Positions 28,170-36,745 of a DNA stretch of 60,919 nt are shown one piece after another (position 1 is the stretch's first letter; every line of letters begins with the position of its first letter). A program made the translations under genes and the position numbers. The notes below the pieces were generated by a model. The model was given only the letters and a program-made list of their open reading frames with translations. It searched no databases and was not told the DNA's origin. Origin of the DNA: Bacteroidales bacterium (GTDB taxonomy: Bacteria; Bacteroidota; Bacteroidia; Bacteroidales; UBA10428); NCBI GenBank assembly GCA_016926205.1, contig JAFGPB010000087.1, positions 1-60,919 of the forward strand, read 5' to 3'.

Positions 28170-29390
28170 ATGGAGTATAATGTTGATTCGATCCGGAAAG
28201 ATTTTCCGATGCTCAAACAGGAAGTCTACGGCAGACCGTTGGTTTATCTCGATAACGGGGCCACCACCCAGAAGCCGCTTCCAGTCATAGAATGCATCCG
28301 TAATTTTCATTCCTTCAAAAACAGCAGCATCCACAGAGGCATCCATTTTTACAGTGAGCGGGCGACCGAGGAATTTGAAAATGCCCGCAAGACCGTGCAA
28401 CAGTTTATTCATGCTGAAAAGTCCAGTGAGATTATTTTTACAAGCGGAACTACCAGCTCGGTGAACGGCCTGGCCTGGTCTTTCGGTGAACGGTTCATCC
28501 GCCCTGGAGATGAAATCATCATCTCCGAAATGGAACATCACTCCAATATTGTACCCTGGCAAATGCTATGTGAAAGGAAAGGATCCGTCCTGAAGGTCCT
28601 TCCTTTCAACGACGACGGCATACTTGAAATTGACAGGCTTGATGCCCTGATTAACAACAGGACCCGCCTCATCTCTGTCATGCATATTTCCAACACCCTG
28701 GGTACCATAAATCCGATACGCACCATCATTGAGAAAGCTCATGAAAATGATATTCCGGTGCTGATCGACGCTGCACAGTCGGTTCAGCACATTGCAATTG
28801 ATGTGCAGCAACTGGATTGTGACTTTCTCGTTTTTTCGGGCCATAAAATATATGGGCCCACCGGTATCGGAGTTCTTTATGCCAAGGAAAAATGGCTTCA
28901 TGAGCTGCCCCCATTCCAGGGAGGTGGCGAAATGGTTGACGTGGTCACTTTTCAGAAGACCACCTACACCGAACCCCCTGTGAAATTTGAGGCGGGCACT
29001 CCCAACTATATTGGTGCGATCGGACTGGCAGAAGCGTTGAAATACGTTACATCAACCGGATTGTCCGGGATTCTTCAGCATGAAAACGCACTGCTGGATT
29101 ACGGGTTCCAGCAACTGTCCCAACTGGATTTTGTAAAACTCTATGGTCAGGCGTCCGATAAGAGTTCAATCTTGTCCTTCAATCTCAGGGACATTCATTA
29201 CTATGATGCCGGTATGATCATTGATAAAATGGGCATTGCCGTGCGTACAGGGACCCACTGTGCGCAACCCGTAATGCAGCATTATGGTATCAGTGGGACC
29301 ATTAGGGCATCTCTCGGAATGTACAATACAAAGGAAGAAATTGACAATCTGGTCGGTGCCATTAAAAAGGTCCGTGATATGTTTGTCTGA
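28170..29390 (+). CDS. sufS: Cysteine desulfurase SufS
   Basis: SufS is the PLP enzyme that removes sulfur from L-cysteine and passes it as a persulfide to SufE. The 406-residue product shows the class-V fold landmarks: YLDNGATTQKPLPVIE near the N-terminus, SEMEHHSNIVPW, VLIDAAQSVQHIAIDVQ, the PLP-lysine in FLVFSGHKIYGPTGIGVLY, and the active-site Cys in VRTGTHCAQPVMQHYG, the short-loop type II form. It lies between sufD and sufE in one operon. Confidence 0.97.
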   Translation: MEYNVDSIRKDFPMLKQEVYGRPLVYLDNGATTQKPLPVIECIRNFHSFKNSSIHRGIHFYSERATEEFENARKTVQQFIHAEKSSEIIFTSGTTSSVNGLAWSFGERFIRPGDEIIISEMEHHSNIVPWQMLCERKGSVLKVLPFNDDGILEIDRLDALINNRTRLISVMHISNTLGTINPIRTIIEKAHENDIPVLIDAAQSVQHIAIDVQQLDCDFLVFSGHKIYGPTGIGVLYAKEKWLHELPPFQGGGEMVDVVTFQKTTYTEPPVKFEAGTPNYIGAIGLAEALKYVTSTGLSGILQHENALLDYGFQQLSQLDFVKLYGQASDKSSILSFNLRDIHYYDAGMIIDKMGIAVRTGTHCAQPVMQHYGISGTIRASLGMYNTKEEIDNLVGAIKKVRDMFV

Positions 29391-29435
29391 TATTGAAATC
29401 GAACATATTAATTTCTAATTTGTTATATTTAAAAA

Positions 29436-29867
29436 GTGAAAAGCATCATTGAAATCCAGCAGGAAATATCAGGAGAATTTGAAATGTACGACGACTGGAT
29501 GGATAAATACAATTATTTAATTGAACTTGGTAAAGATCTTGCCGTTATTGACACGAAACACAAAGTGAAAGAAAACCTGATCAATGGTTGCCAGTCGAGG
29601 GTCTGGCTGCACGCAGAATATGAGGAGGGTCTGATTCACTTCACGGCCGACAGCGATTCCATCATTACAAAAGGGATCATTGCTTTGCTGGTGCGCGTTC
29701 TTTCCGGACGGAAACCGGAAGAGATCCTGAACACTGATCTCTTCTTTATCGACCGTATCGGTCTGAGGCAAAATCTTTCACCCACGCGGTCAAACGGACT
29801 GCTTTCCATGATCAGGCAGATGAAACTGTATGCATTGGCATACCATGCAAAAGCAAAAGGCTCATAA
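29436..29867 (+). CDS. sufE: Sulfur acceptor protein SufE
   Basis: SufE accepts persulfide sulfur from SufS and relays it to SufB. The product is 143 residues with the acceptor Cys in LINGCQSRVWLHAE, the preceding YNYLIELGKDL helix, and the C-terminal GLRQNLSPTRSNGL segment. The start is GTG at 29436; no in-frame ATG lies nearby upstream. The 45-bp gap after sufS is AT-rich and includes TATATTT, possibly a weak internal promoter. Confidence 0.95.
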   Translation: MKSIIEIQQEISGEFEMYDDWMDKYNYLIELGKDLAVIDTKHKVKENLINGCQSRVWLHAEYEEGLIHFTADSDSIITKGIIALLVRVLSGRKPEEILNTDLFFIDRIGLRQNLSPTRSNGLLSMIRQMKLYALAYHAKAKGS

Positions 29868-29940
29868 ACCGGAATCCCGAACCACAGGTATGAAATCCCA
29901 AAAGAAAGCTTTGTAAATAAATACCAAAGAAAAGAAGCAT

Positions 29941-30246
29941 ATGTTGTCACTGGAGACTGAAATCGTAAACATTCTCAGAGATATTTATGATCCCGAGATT
30001 CCCGTGAACATTTATGACCTTGGCCTGATCTATGATATCAACATCGAAGACCGGAATAAAGTCCGGATCACCATGACTTTAACCGCGCCCAATTGTCCGG
30101 TTGCTGACCTTCTGCCAAACGAAATCAAGGAAAAAATAGAAAGGCTTCCTGAAGTGTCTTCCGCTCAGGTCGATCTGGTTTTTGATCCCCCCTGGAACCA
30201 GTCCATGATGTCGGATGAAGCCAAATTTGATCTCGGGATGCTCTGA
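29941..30246 (+). CDS. SufT/MIP18-like DUF59 protein of the SUF operon
   Basis: A 101-residue protein of the DUF59 (MIP18) family, which in SUF operons (SufT) helps maturation or delivery of Fe-S clusters. It shows ILRDIYDPEIPVNIYDLGLIY, the strand VRITMTLTAPNCPVADLLP with the conserved Cys, and VDLVFDPPWNQSMMSDEAK. It is the last gene of the SUF cluster, 73 bp after sufE. The 175 bp after it hold a promoter element for the next gene but no clear terminator. Confidence 0.93.
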   Translation: MLSLETEIVNILRDIYDPEIPVNIYDLGLIYDINIEDRNKVRITMTLTAPNCPVADLLPNEIKEKIERLPEVSSAQVDLVFDPPWNQSMMSDEAKFDLGML

Positions 30247-30397
30247 ACATTGCCTCTGCACTTTATCTGTTCCTCTCTGTCAGATCCATCATATTCACAA
30301 TCATTTACTTCCGAACAATCCAATGACAAATTTCAAACTGTTATTAACTTTATCATTTTTTTAACGTAAACAGAACGGATGGAATAGTTTTTGTTCA

Positions 30398-30405
30398 TAA
30401 ATTTG
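30398..30405 (+). promoter_or_regulatory. -7 promoter element of the small T9SS-tail protein
   Basis: TAAATTTG matches TAnnTTTG and sits 17 bp before the ATG at 30422. No matching -33 element is apparent. Confidence 0.4.
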
Positions 30406-30421
30406 TTCCGAGAAATTGCCT

Positions 30422-30790
30422 ATGAAAAAACTTCTACTCCTATCAGCTGTCCTTTTGTTGCTTTGTGTTCATGATGCTGCGGATGCTGCAGGAAACATGA
30501 ATACATTCAACTCAGATGTCAGCTTTTTGTTTTTTCAGGAAAACCCCGGACCGAAGGTTGAAATATATCCAAATCCCCTGTCTGAGGGGAGACTTACCAT
30601 TGAAGCCAATGATCAGATTCTGAACGTTCAGGTTCTCAATATTACCGGCGAAATGGTGTTCAACAGGGAATATCAACCCGGGACCTACTCGGTCGTTGTG
30701 GAATTAAATCAGGCAGAAAAAGGATTGTATCTAGTCAGGGTCAGCTTTAACCATAAGGTGATACACACTGAAAAAATCATGGTGAAATAG
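30422..30790 (+). CDS. Small secreted protein made almost only of a T9SS sorting domain
   Basis: From ATG 30422 the product is 122 residues. A signal peptide (MKKLLLLSAVLLLLCVHDAADA|A) is followed by a linker of only about 20 residues, and then a type A T9SS C-terminal sorting domain: VEIYPNPLSEGRLTIEAN, VQVLNITGEMVFNREYQPG, then EKGLYLVRVSFNHKVIHTEKIMVK. Normally this domain sits at the end of a much larger cargo protein; here there is no cargo. It could be a minimal surface protein, a decoy for the sorting machinery, or the remnant of a longer gene, though nothing upstream looks like a lost passenger. A TTG six bases earlier is a less likely start. Confidence 0.8.
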   Translation: MKKLLLLSAVLLLLCVHDAADAAGNMNTFNSDVSFLFFQENPGPKVEIYPNPLSEGRLTIEANDQILNVQVLNITGEMVFNREYQPGTYSVVVELNQAEKGLYLVRVSFNHKVIHTEKIMVK

Positions 30791-30831
30791 CGCGGGACTC
30801 TGTTGTATTGATCCGCCGCTTAATCTGAGTA

Positions 30832-31461
30832 TTACAAGGTGATTGTAACTCCCAGCGAAATGTTGGACGGATAGATATCAAATCCAAAACTGCTTATAAT
30901 GTTTTTGTTATCATCCTCGTCGGTCAGGGTTTCAATTTCAAAACCCATCCAGCCAATTTTTGCCTCAAGCGCCAGACGTTCTGTCAGGTAATAATAAACT
31001 CCCGGGATAATGCCGGCGGAGAACTGTGTTACTGTGTATTCGAAAGAACCTCCGGTGAAATGAATTTTTGCATTGCCAAAAGAGCTCTTAAACGAAGCTT
31101 CGGCAAATATTCCTCCCTGACCTGAAATCAAATAATACCGAAGGAAGGGATTCACAATATAAAGCAATCCTGTATATTTTTCAGGATCACCAACCATTGG
31201 TTCCGGATATTTTGTGATCTCGGCATTCACCCCCAGATATGCACCGACAGCCAGTCTGTCGCCCGGAAAATATCCGGCGCCCGGCAGGATGCTGATCATC
31301 GTGGTGATTTCATTATCCTGTGTTGTTGCGTCAATCCTGCTTTTATCCTTCATGGAGTAAACAGAGATATTTCCTCCCAGGAAAAGTTTTCCGGATGCAG
31401 GCTGCGCCAGCATTTTCCCGCCTAACAGCAACATAATAATGACGATGGGTATGTGTTTCAT
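30832..31461 (-). CDS. Small outer-membrane beta-barrel protein (OmpA-like barrel)
   Basis: A 209-residue secreted protein with a signal peptide (MKHIPIVIIMLLLGGKMLAQ|P) and a series of amphipathic beta-strands with alternating aromatics (KLFLGGNISVYSM, RLAVGAYLGVNAEI, VNPFLRYYLIS, GGIFAEASFKSSFG, AGIIPGVYYYLTERLALEA), ending in SNISLGVTITL, a terminal strand typical of 8-stranded outer-membrane barrels. The function cannot be told from sequence. It is convergent with the T9SS-tail gene (41-bp gap) and separated by 253 bp from the next gene; that gap is AT-rich and carries the promoter of the downstream gene. Confidence 0.75.
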   Translation of the reverse strand: MKHIPIVIIMLLLGGKMLAQPASGKLFLGGNISVYSMKDKSRIDATTQDNEITTMISILPGAGYFPGDRLAVGAYLGVNAEITKYPEPMVGDPEKYTGLLYIVNPFLRYYLISGQGGIFAEASFKSSFGNAKIHFTGGSFEYTVTQFSAGIIPGVYYYLTERLALEAKIGWMGFEIETLTDEDDNKNIISSFGFDIYPSNISLGVTITL

Positions 31462-31643
31462 TTGAATAGATATAAAATTTCAGGATTAAAAATACACAAA
31501 CTTGTGATGAATTTCATTCCCGTATGATAAAATCATGAAAAATCGAATTGAGGCGGATTGAAAACCAAGTAAACGTGAACCGTGTATGACATAGTTTCAG
31601 ATGCACTTTTTATGCTTGGATTCAAAAAAAATTAATGAAATGC

Positions 31644-31677
31644 TTTTGTAAATAAGAATAAAAAATATATAAATTTA
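31644..31677 (+). promoter_or_regulatory. Candidate promoter for the conserved acidic protein
   Basis: TTTTG at 31644-31648 and TAAATTTA at 31670-31677 are 21 bp apart, close to the phylum consensus (last G of the -7 box replaced by A). The transcription start would be about 30 bp before the GTG at 31715. Confidence 0.4.
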
Positions 31678-31714
31678 CCGCAATCGTAAAAGCATATAAA
31701 ACTATCGCAAAATC

Positions 31715-32008
31715 GTGGGTAAACAAAGGATTTTAAAAGCATATGAGCAACTTCCGGAGCATCTCGTTGTAAAGCTGAAAGAACGGTATCCTGATGGATT
31801 TGACGATCATATAATCACTTTTACAAATTCAAAGGGTGAAATCGAGGTGGCAATTCCCTTTGATACCGAAGAAGTATATTACCTGGTTAAACTTCCGCGT
31901 ACAAGTGCTGCTGAAGAGGAAGAAGACGTTGAATCTTCACAGTACAATGAATTTGACAATTTTGAGAGCCTTGACATTGCCGATGATGTTACCGAAGATG
32001 AAGAATAG
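31715..32008 (+). CDS. Conserved hypothetical protein with acidic tail
   Basis: A 97-residue protein starting at GTG 31715 (MGKQRILKAYEQLPEHLV). It has a small alpha/beta-looking core: the PEHLVVKLKERYPDGFDDHI helix region, ITFTNSKGEIEVAIPFDT strand pair and EEVYYLVKLPRT. A strongly acidic, probably disordered tail follows (EEEEDVESSQYNEFDNFE and DVTEDEE). I recall short proteins of this form in Bacteroidota without assigned function; no domain name comes to mind. It converges on ung, with only a 14-bp tandem repeat between them. Confidence 0.7.
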   Translation: MGKQRILKAYEQLPEHLVVKLKERYPDGFDDHIITFTNSKGEIEVAIPFDTEEVYYLVKLPRTSAAEEEEDVESSQYNEFDNFESLDIADDVTEDEE

Positions 32009-32014
32009 AAATCC

Positions 32015-32070
32015 CTCATTTCCGGTTCCTCATTCCTGGTTCCTCATTCCCGGTTCCTCATTCCCGGTTG
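32015..32070. repeat. Four tandem 14-bp repeats filling the convergent gap before ung
   Basis: Four units start at 32015, 32029, 32043 and 32057, with consensus CTCATTCCCGGTTC and single-base differences. They fill the whole 64-bp gap between the stop of the acidic protein gene and the stop of ung. Minisatellite-like; no inverted arms, so not an obvious terminator. Confidence 0.9.
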
Positions 32071-32072
32071 AC

Positions 32073-32750
32073 CTAAAGACTCCAGTCTATTTCATTCAGT
32101 CCGTGCCTGCGAAGAATTTCATTTGTCTTTGAGAAATGCCGGCACCCGAAAAATCCGTTATATGCCGAAAACGGGGAAGGATGCGCTGCTTTCAGGACAT
32201 AGTGTTTTTTGGTGTCGATCAATTGTTCTTTGTCCTGCGCATATTTGCCCCAAAGCAGGAAAACCAGACCGACCCTTTTATCTGACAATTTGCGGATCAC
32301 CGAATCTGTAAAGAGCTCCCACCCTTTTTTCTGGTGTGATCCGGCCTGATTGGCCCTTACCGTAAGTGTCGCATTCAAAAGCAACACGCCCTGTCTTGCC
32401 CATTTTTCCAGATTTCCGTGTTTGGGTAAAGGGTTTCCGAGATCCGAGTGAATTTCCCTGAAGATGTTTACCAGGGAAGGCGGAGGAACAACCTTTCCGG
32501 GCACCGAGAAACACAATCCGTGTGCCTGTCCCTTTCCGTGATAAGGATCCTGTCCCAGAATTACCACCCTTACCTGATCAAAAGGAGTCAGCTGAAATGC
32601 ATTGAAAATGAGCGATCCGGGAGGATAAACCGTGTGCCTGAGTTTTTCAGCAACAAGAAACTCTTTTAATTCCTGAAAATATTGTGCATTAAATTCTTCA
32701 TTCAGGATGCTCTTCCAGGTATGTTCGATCTGAGGATCAATCCGTGCCAT
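32073..32750 (-). CDS. ung: Uracil-DNA glycosylase
   Basis: Ung excises uracil from DNA to start base excision repair. The 225-residue family-1 enzyme has the water-activating loop VVILGQDPYHGKGQAHGL, the Pro-rich FSVPGKVVPPPSLVNIF loop, LLLNATLTVRANQAGSH, and the Leu-intercalation/HPS loop AAHPSPFSAYNGFFGC. The length is typical. It is convergent with the acidic-protein gene and divergent from the large membrane-anchored protein. Confidence 0.97.
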   Translation of the reverse strand: MARIDPQIEHTWKSILNEEFNAQYFQELKEFLVAEKLRHTVYPPGSLIFNAFQLTPFDQVRVVILGQDPYHGKGQAHGLCFSVPGKVVPPPSLVNIFREIHSDLGNPLPKHGNLEKWARQGVLLLNATLTVRANQAGSHQKKGWELFTDSVIRKLSDKRVGLVFLLWGKYAQDKEQLIDTKKHYVLKAAHPSPFSAYNGFFGCRHFSKTNEILRRHGLNEIDWSL

Positions 32751-32766
32751 ACCAAATTTTCATGGC

Positions 32767-32774
32767 CAAATGTA
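32767..32774 (-). promoter_or_regulatory. -7 promoter element of ung
   Basis: On the minus strand TACATTTG fits TAnnTTTG, 16 bp before the ung ATG. No clear -33 partner. Confidence 0.35.
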
Positions 32775-32834
32775 AAAAATAAAATCAAATTCTGATTGTT
32801 GGTAAATCCATTATCAGGCCTTTGATATATTTCC

Positions 32835-32842
32835 TAATTTTG
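32835..32842 (+). promoter_or_regulatory. -7 promoter element of the 925-residue protein gene
   Basis: TAATTTTG fits TAnnTTTG and lies 31 bp before the ATG at 32874. No clear -33 partner. Confidence 0.35.
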
Positions 32843-32873
32843 AGAATCTAACAAATGAATACCGGAACGGCCT

Positions 32874-35651
32874 ATGAGTAAATGGAATGTGCTGCCATTT
32901 ATCCTGATCGCGGGACTGATCGCCATCATTGTCGCTTTGATCCTGACCGTTAAGCCGGGAGCAACAAGTGAGCCCCTGAAAGCTATACCGGTCGACGCTT
33001 CTGTAATTATTAAAGTAAATGACTTTCAGAATTTTGTTCAGGAATCCCTGGTCAGAAGCAGCACATGGGAAGAATTGAAAGCCATACCTGAATTTGACAG
33101 GCTGAACAGACAAATTCAGTTCCTCGATTCACTGTACAGGAACATGCCCGAAGCCAGAGATCTGCTGCAGGCAAAACCATCCTATATTTCAGCCCACTTC
33201 ACCGGTAAAGACCGCATCAGCTTTATGCACGTTTTCAAGCTGCCCGGAAAGCTTAATGAAAAGAGAATCAATGATCTGATACACGGATTGATCATTGATC
33301 AAGGGACCGTCAACAGCAGAAAATATGAGGGTGTCAATATTTACGAAGTGAACCTGCTCAGCCAGGAGTACATCGGTAATTTCTCCTATGCCGTCACAAA
33401 CGGTAATTTTCTGCTGAGTTTTTCTTCAATTGTTCTTGAAGATGCTATAAGACAATTGGTTTCAGATGGATCCGTAATCAGACAGGAAGGTTTTCAGGAG
33501 ATGTTCACCGCCGCGCTTAAAAATGCCAGCGTGGATGCCAACATTTTTATGAACTTTCGTGAACTGCCCCGCAGCATTTCCACTCTGGTCAAACCCGAAT
33601 TCAAAGCTGAGGTTCGTTCATTCGACACATTTTCCGACTGGGGTGAGCTTGATGTGAACACCATGCCTGATGCATTGCTGTTGAATGGTTTCGTGCACAA
33701 TTCCGATTCTGTTGTCTCAGCAGCATCCTTATTTGTGAATCAGAATCCACAGCGAATTACTTCCGATGAAGTTCTTCCTGCAACCGTTTCTGTATTTCTG
33801 ACGTTGTCATTTTCCGATGTCAACCGCTATTTTGAAGATTATCATGAATACCTGCGTGAACTCGGCAGGTATACCAATTACTGCAATACACTCCGTTCCC
33901 TGGACAACACCTATGACCTGGATTTTCTTGGTGCGTTCAAAGAGATCCTGGACCAGGAAGTTACATTGGCCTTTGATGCAGGAAATGCAGAAAATGATGC
34001 CATCGGGACACTCTTCCTGATGCGTGTGAAAAGCCGGGCTCTGGCTGAAGAAAAAATGAACGGAATCCTTAACAGCATCGCATCTTCGGAATCGAAAACA
34101 CCGGACTCATATACACACCGGTACAGATTTGACAGTGAACTGTCGTTTGCCATTCATCACCTGCCGATAAAGAAGCTTTCAGGTAAGCTTTTTGGGAGTT
34201 TGTTTGCCGGACTGGATGAGCATTTCTATGTGTTTCTGGACAACTATCTGATATTTGCATCCTCAAGAGAGGCGCTGGAAGATCTGATAACAAGTTACAT
34301 TCTGAACAGGACACTTGTATCTGTACCCTCATACAAGGATTTTAAGAACAGCATTTCTTCCCGTTCCAATATCTGTTTCTATTGCAAACTAAATGAGGGA
34401 TACCGCACTTTTGCAAGATACCTGAATCCCGAACTTGTAAAAAAATGGGAGGCTCATAAACAGGTATTTGATAAAGTGCAGGTTCTGGGCTTTCAGCTCT
34501 ATTCCCACAACGGCATGTTGTACAACAATCTGCTGGTCAAACACCTGGCATCATCGGGCACAGCCTCACCCACCCTGTGGGAAAGCAAACTGGATACGGT
34601 AACCGATTTCAAACCGACATTTGTACTCAACCACAATACCCATCAGAAGGAAATATTTGTCCAGGATATCAGCAATAATATTTACCTGATCAATCAGGTG
34701 GGCAGAATACTCTGGAAAGTCCCCCTTAATGAAAAAATCAACAGTGAGGTATACCAGATCGATTTTTACAGCAACGGTAAGCTCCAACTATTGTTCAGCA
34801 CGGCAAATCATCTTTATCTTCTGGATCGCAACGGGAATTATGTTGAAAAATATCCTGTTGAACTCCGTTCTCCTGCCACCTGCGGTATGTCGCTTATTGA
34901 TTATGACAACAACGGGAATTATCGCATTTTCATTCCGTGCGAGGACAGGCAGGTCTATGTGTATGACAAAGAAGGCAGTCTGTTAAGCGGCTGGGAGTTC
35001 GGCACGACCGAAAACATTGTAACACAGCCCGTGCAGCATTTTAAGGTGCTGGATAAAGATTACATCGTCTTCGGAGACAGGTTCAGAACTTATATCCTCG
35101 ACCGCAGGGGAAACATCAGGACCAATGTAACGACCTATTTTCAGAAGTCAACCGGTAACAGGTATTTTCTTGATGTGCCCGGACGGACCGCTGATGCACG
35201 TCTGATCACGACCGATACGGCAGGTATGGTATATTTCATTTATCTTGACGGAAGAGTGAATACGCTTGAGCTGGCAACATGCTCGAACGGTCATTATTTT
35301 GAATGTCATGATCTGAACGGAGACGGCACCAGAGAATATATATTTCTGGAAAACAACATCCTGACCGTTTACCGAAATGACAGGAGCAAAATGTTTGAAA
35401 TTGAATTCAGGGAAGCGATCAACGACAGGCCTGTTTGCTACGAATTCTCTTCAACAGACCGGAAAATCGGGATTGTCGCGCGCAATGACAACCTCATTTA
35501 TCTGATCAGCAACAACGGCAGCATTCACCGCAATTTTCCGCTTCAGGGCAATACCCTGTTCAGTATCGGCTATCTTGACAATGCAGGAACATCGTTCAAT
35601 TTACTAGTCGGCAGCAGGAATCATTTTCTTTACAATTATCAGCTGAACTGA
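32874..35651 (+). CDS. Large membrane-anchored protein, DUF3352-like N-half and propeller-like C-half
   Basis: A 925-residue protein. A single N-terminal transmembrane helix (FILIAGLIAIIVALILTV, about 8-25) has no cleavage site, so the rest is probably anchored in the periplasm. Residues about 35-560 resemble the DUF3352 type: IPVDASVIIKVNDFQNFVQ near the start and repeated alpha/beta units. From about 575 onward the chain is a series of short beta repeats of WD/PQQ/VCBS style (EIFVQDISNNIYLINQVGRI, QVYVYDKEGSLLSGWEF), with an FG-GAP/EF-hand-like DLNGDGTREYIF. That suggests a beta-propeller. The function is unknown. It is followed 71 bp later by a DUF4834 gene. Confidence 0.75.
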   Translation: MSKWNVLPFILIAGLIAIIVALILTVKPGATSEPLKAIPVDASVIIKVNDFQNFVQESLVRSSTWEELKAIPEFDRLNRQIQFLDSLYRNMPEARDLLQAKPSYISAHFTGKDRISFMHVFKLPGKLNEKRINDLIHGLIIDQGTVNSRKYEGVNIYEVNLLSQEYIGNFSYAVTNGNFLLSFSSIVLEDAIRQLVSDGSVIRQEGFQEMFTAALKNASVDANIFMNFRELPRSISTLVKPEFKAEVRSFDTFSDWGELDVNTMPDALLLNGFVHNSDSVVSAASLFVNQNPQRITSDEVLPATVSVFLTLSFSDVNRYFEDYHEYLRELGRYTNYCNTLRSLDNTYDLDFLGAFKEILDQEVTLAFDAGNAENDAIGTLFLMRVKSRALAEEKMNGILNSIASSESKTPDSYTHRYRFDSELSFAIHHLPIKKLSGKLFGSLFAGLDEHFYVFLDNYLIFASSREALEDLITSYILNRTLVSVPSYKDFKNSISSRSNICFYCKLNEGYRTFARYLNPELVKKWEAHKQVFDKVQVLGFQLYSHNGMLYNNLLVKHLASSGTASPTLWESKLDTVTDFKPTFVLNHNTHQKEIFVQDISNNIYLINQVGRILWKVPLNEKINSEVYQIDFYSNGKLQLLFSTANHLYLLDRNGNYVEKYPVELRSPATCGMSLIDYDNNGNYRIFIPCEDRQVYVYDKEGSLLSGWEFGTTENIVTQPVQHFKVLDKDYIVFGDRFRTYILDRRGNIRTNVTTYFQKSTGNRYFLDVPGRTADARLITTDTAGMVYFIYLDGRVNTLELATCSNGHYFECHDLNGDGTREYIFLENNILTVYRNDRSKMFEIEFREAINDRPVCYEFSSTDRKIGIVARNDNLIYLISNNGSIHRNFPLQGNTLFSIGYLDNAGTSFNLLVGSRNHFLYNYQLN

Positions 35652-35701
35652 ATGTCTTTTATTCATAACTTCCAGGATGGTTCAAGTGTAAATAAATATT
35701 C

Positions 35702-35709
35702 TAACTTTG
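35702..35709 (+). promoter_or_regulatory. -7 promoter element of the DUF4834 gene
   Basis: TAACTTTG matches TAnnTTTG exactly, 13 bp before the ATG at 35723, implying a leader of only a few bases. No -33 element is clear. Confidence 0.45.
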
Positions 35710-35722
35710 CAAAAAAAGGAAG

Positions 35723-35980
35723 ATGGCTTTACTCAGAACCATATTAATACTGATTATAATCTACTATGTCGTTCAGATTTTTACACGTTATATATTCCCT
35801 GCTCTGTTTTACAACCATATGGAAGATAAGGTGAATGAATTCTCCAAAAACCAGAAAAAACAGCAAAAAAAGGCAGCAAAGCGTGAAGGCGAAATTACCA
35901 TCGACTACATCCCGGAGAAACATTCCGGGGAAAAACAGGGAGAAGGAGAATACGTTGACTACGAAGAAGTGAAAGAATAA
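35723..35980 (+). CDS. DUF4834-family small membrane protein
   Basis: An 85-residue protein with one N-terminal transmembrane helix (LLRTILILIIIYYVVQIFTRYI), then a basic coiled segment (EFSKNQKKQQKKAAKREGE) and the tail ITIDYIPEKHSG with an acidic end. This layout is that of the DUF4834 family, known almost only from Bacteroidota and without assigned role. Its stop codon directly abuts the stop of the convergent mlaF gene. Confidence 0.75.
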   Translation: MALLRTILILIIIYYVVQIFTRYIFPALFYNHMEDKVNEFSKNQKKQQKKAAKREGEITIDYIPEKHSGEKQGEGEYVDYEEVKE

Positions 35981-36745
35981 TCAGGAATCTTTTGAGGTGA
36001 GCGACTTGATCTTCTTGGCAAAATTGGAGGCAAAAACGAAATCATTCAGGTGCTCATTATCGCTGTCCAGGATCTCTTCCCTCGTGCCCTCCCAGCATTT
36101 GAAGCCCTGATGAATAAAAATTACCTTCTGTCCGATTTCCATTACTGAGTTCATATCATGTGTGTTCACGACTGTTGTTATGCTGTAATCGTGTGTAATC
36201 TCGCTGATCAGGTCATCAATAACAAGTGCCGTTTTCGGATCCAGACCGGAATTCGGCTCATCACAGAACAGGTATCTCGGATTCTGTACAATAGCCCTGG
36301 CTATGGCCACCCTCTTTTTCATGCCCCCGCTCAGTTCACCGGGGAATAATTTATTGACATTGTCCAGATTCACCCTTTTCAGACATACATTGGCCCTCTC
36401 CCTCTTCTCATCCCATGGCATTTGCGTGAACATACTGAGCGGGAATATAACGTTTTCCTCAACAGTAAGCGAATCAAACAGTGCCCCTCCCTGAAACATC
36501 ATGCCTATTTCCTTCCGCAATTCTTTTCTGCCGGTGAAGTTCATCCCCACAAAATTGCGGTTGTCAAAAATTACCGCACCCTGGTCTGCTTCATGCAATC
36601 CCACGATGCATTTCATCAGGACCGTCTTTCCCGATCCGCTTCTGCCGATGATCAGGTTCGTCTTGCCCCTTTCGAAGGTTACAGATATATCCTCAAGCAC
36701 AGGCACACCTGCAAAGGATTTGTAAAGATGTTCCACTTCAATCAT
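35981..36745 (-). CDS. MlaF-type ABC transporter ATP-binding protein (phospholipid transport)
   Basis: ATPase of an MCE/Mla-type lipid transporter that moves phospholipids between the membranes. From ATG 36745 it has 254 residues: Walker A IIGRSGSGKTVLMKCI, Q-loop MMFQGGALFDSLTVEENV, ABC signature ELSGGMKKRVAIARAI, Walker B YLFCDEPNSGLDP, H-loop VVNTHDMNSVM. The frame is open 89 codons further upstream, but that part is out of frame with and overlaps the permease gene. The ATG overlaps the permease stop by one base (TGATG), indicating translational coupling. No MlaD (MCE) gene follows; the next gene is convergent DUF4834. Confidence 0.92.
   Translation of the reverse strand: MIEVEHLYKSFAGVPVLEDISVTFERGKTNLIIGRSGSGKTVLMKCIVGLHEADQGAVIFDNRNFVGMNFTGRKELRKEIGMMFQGGALFDSLTVEENVIFPLSMFTQMPWDEKRERANVCLKRVNLDNVNKLFPGELSGGMKKRVAIARAIVQNPRYLFCDEPNSGLDPKTALVIDDLISEITHDYSITTVVNTHDMNSVMEIGQKVIFIHQGFKCWEGTREEILDSDNEHLNDFVFASNFAKKIKSLTSKDS

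Noticed and set aside
32015-32070. CRISPR array
   Set aside because: The 14-bp units are directly joined without spacers.
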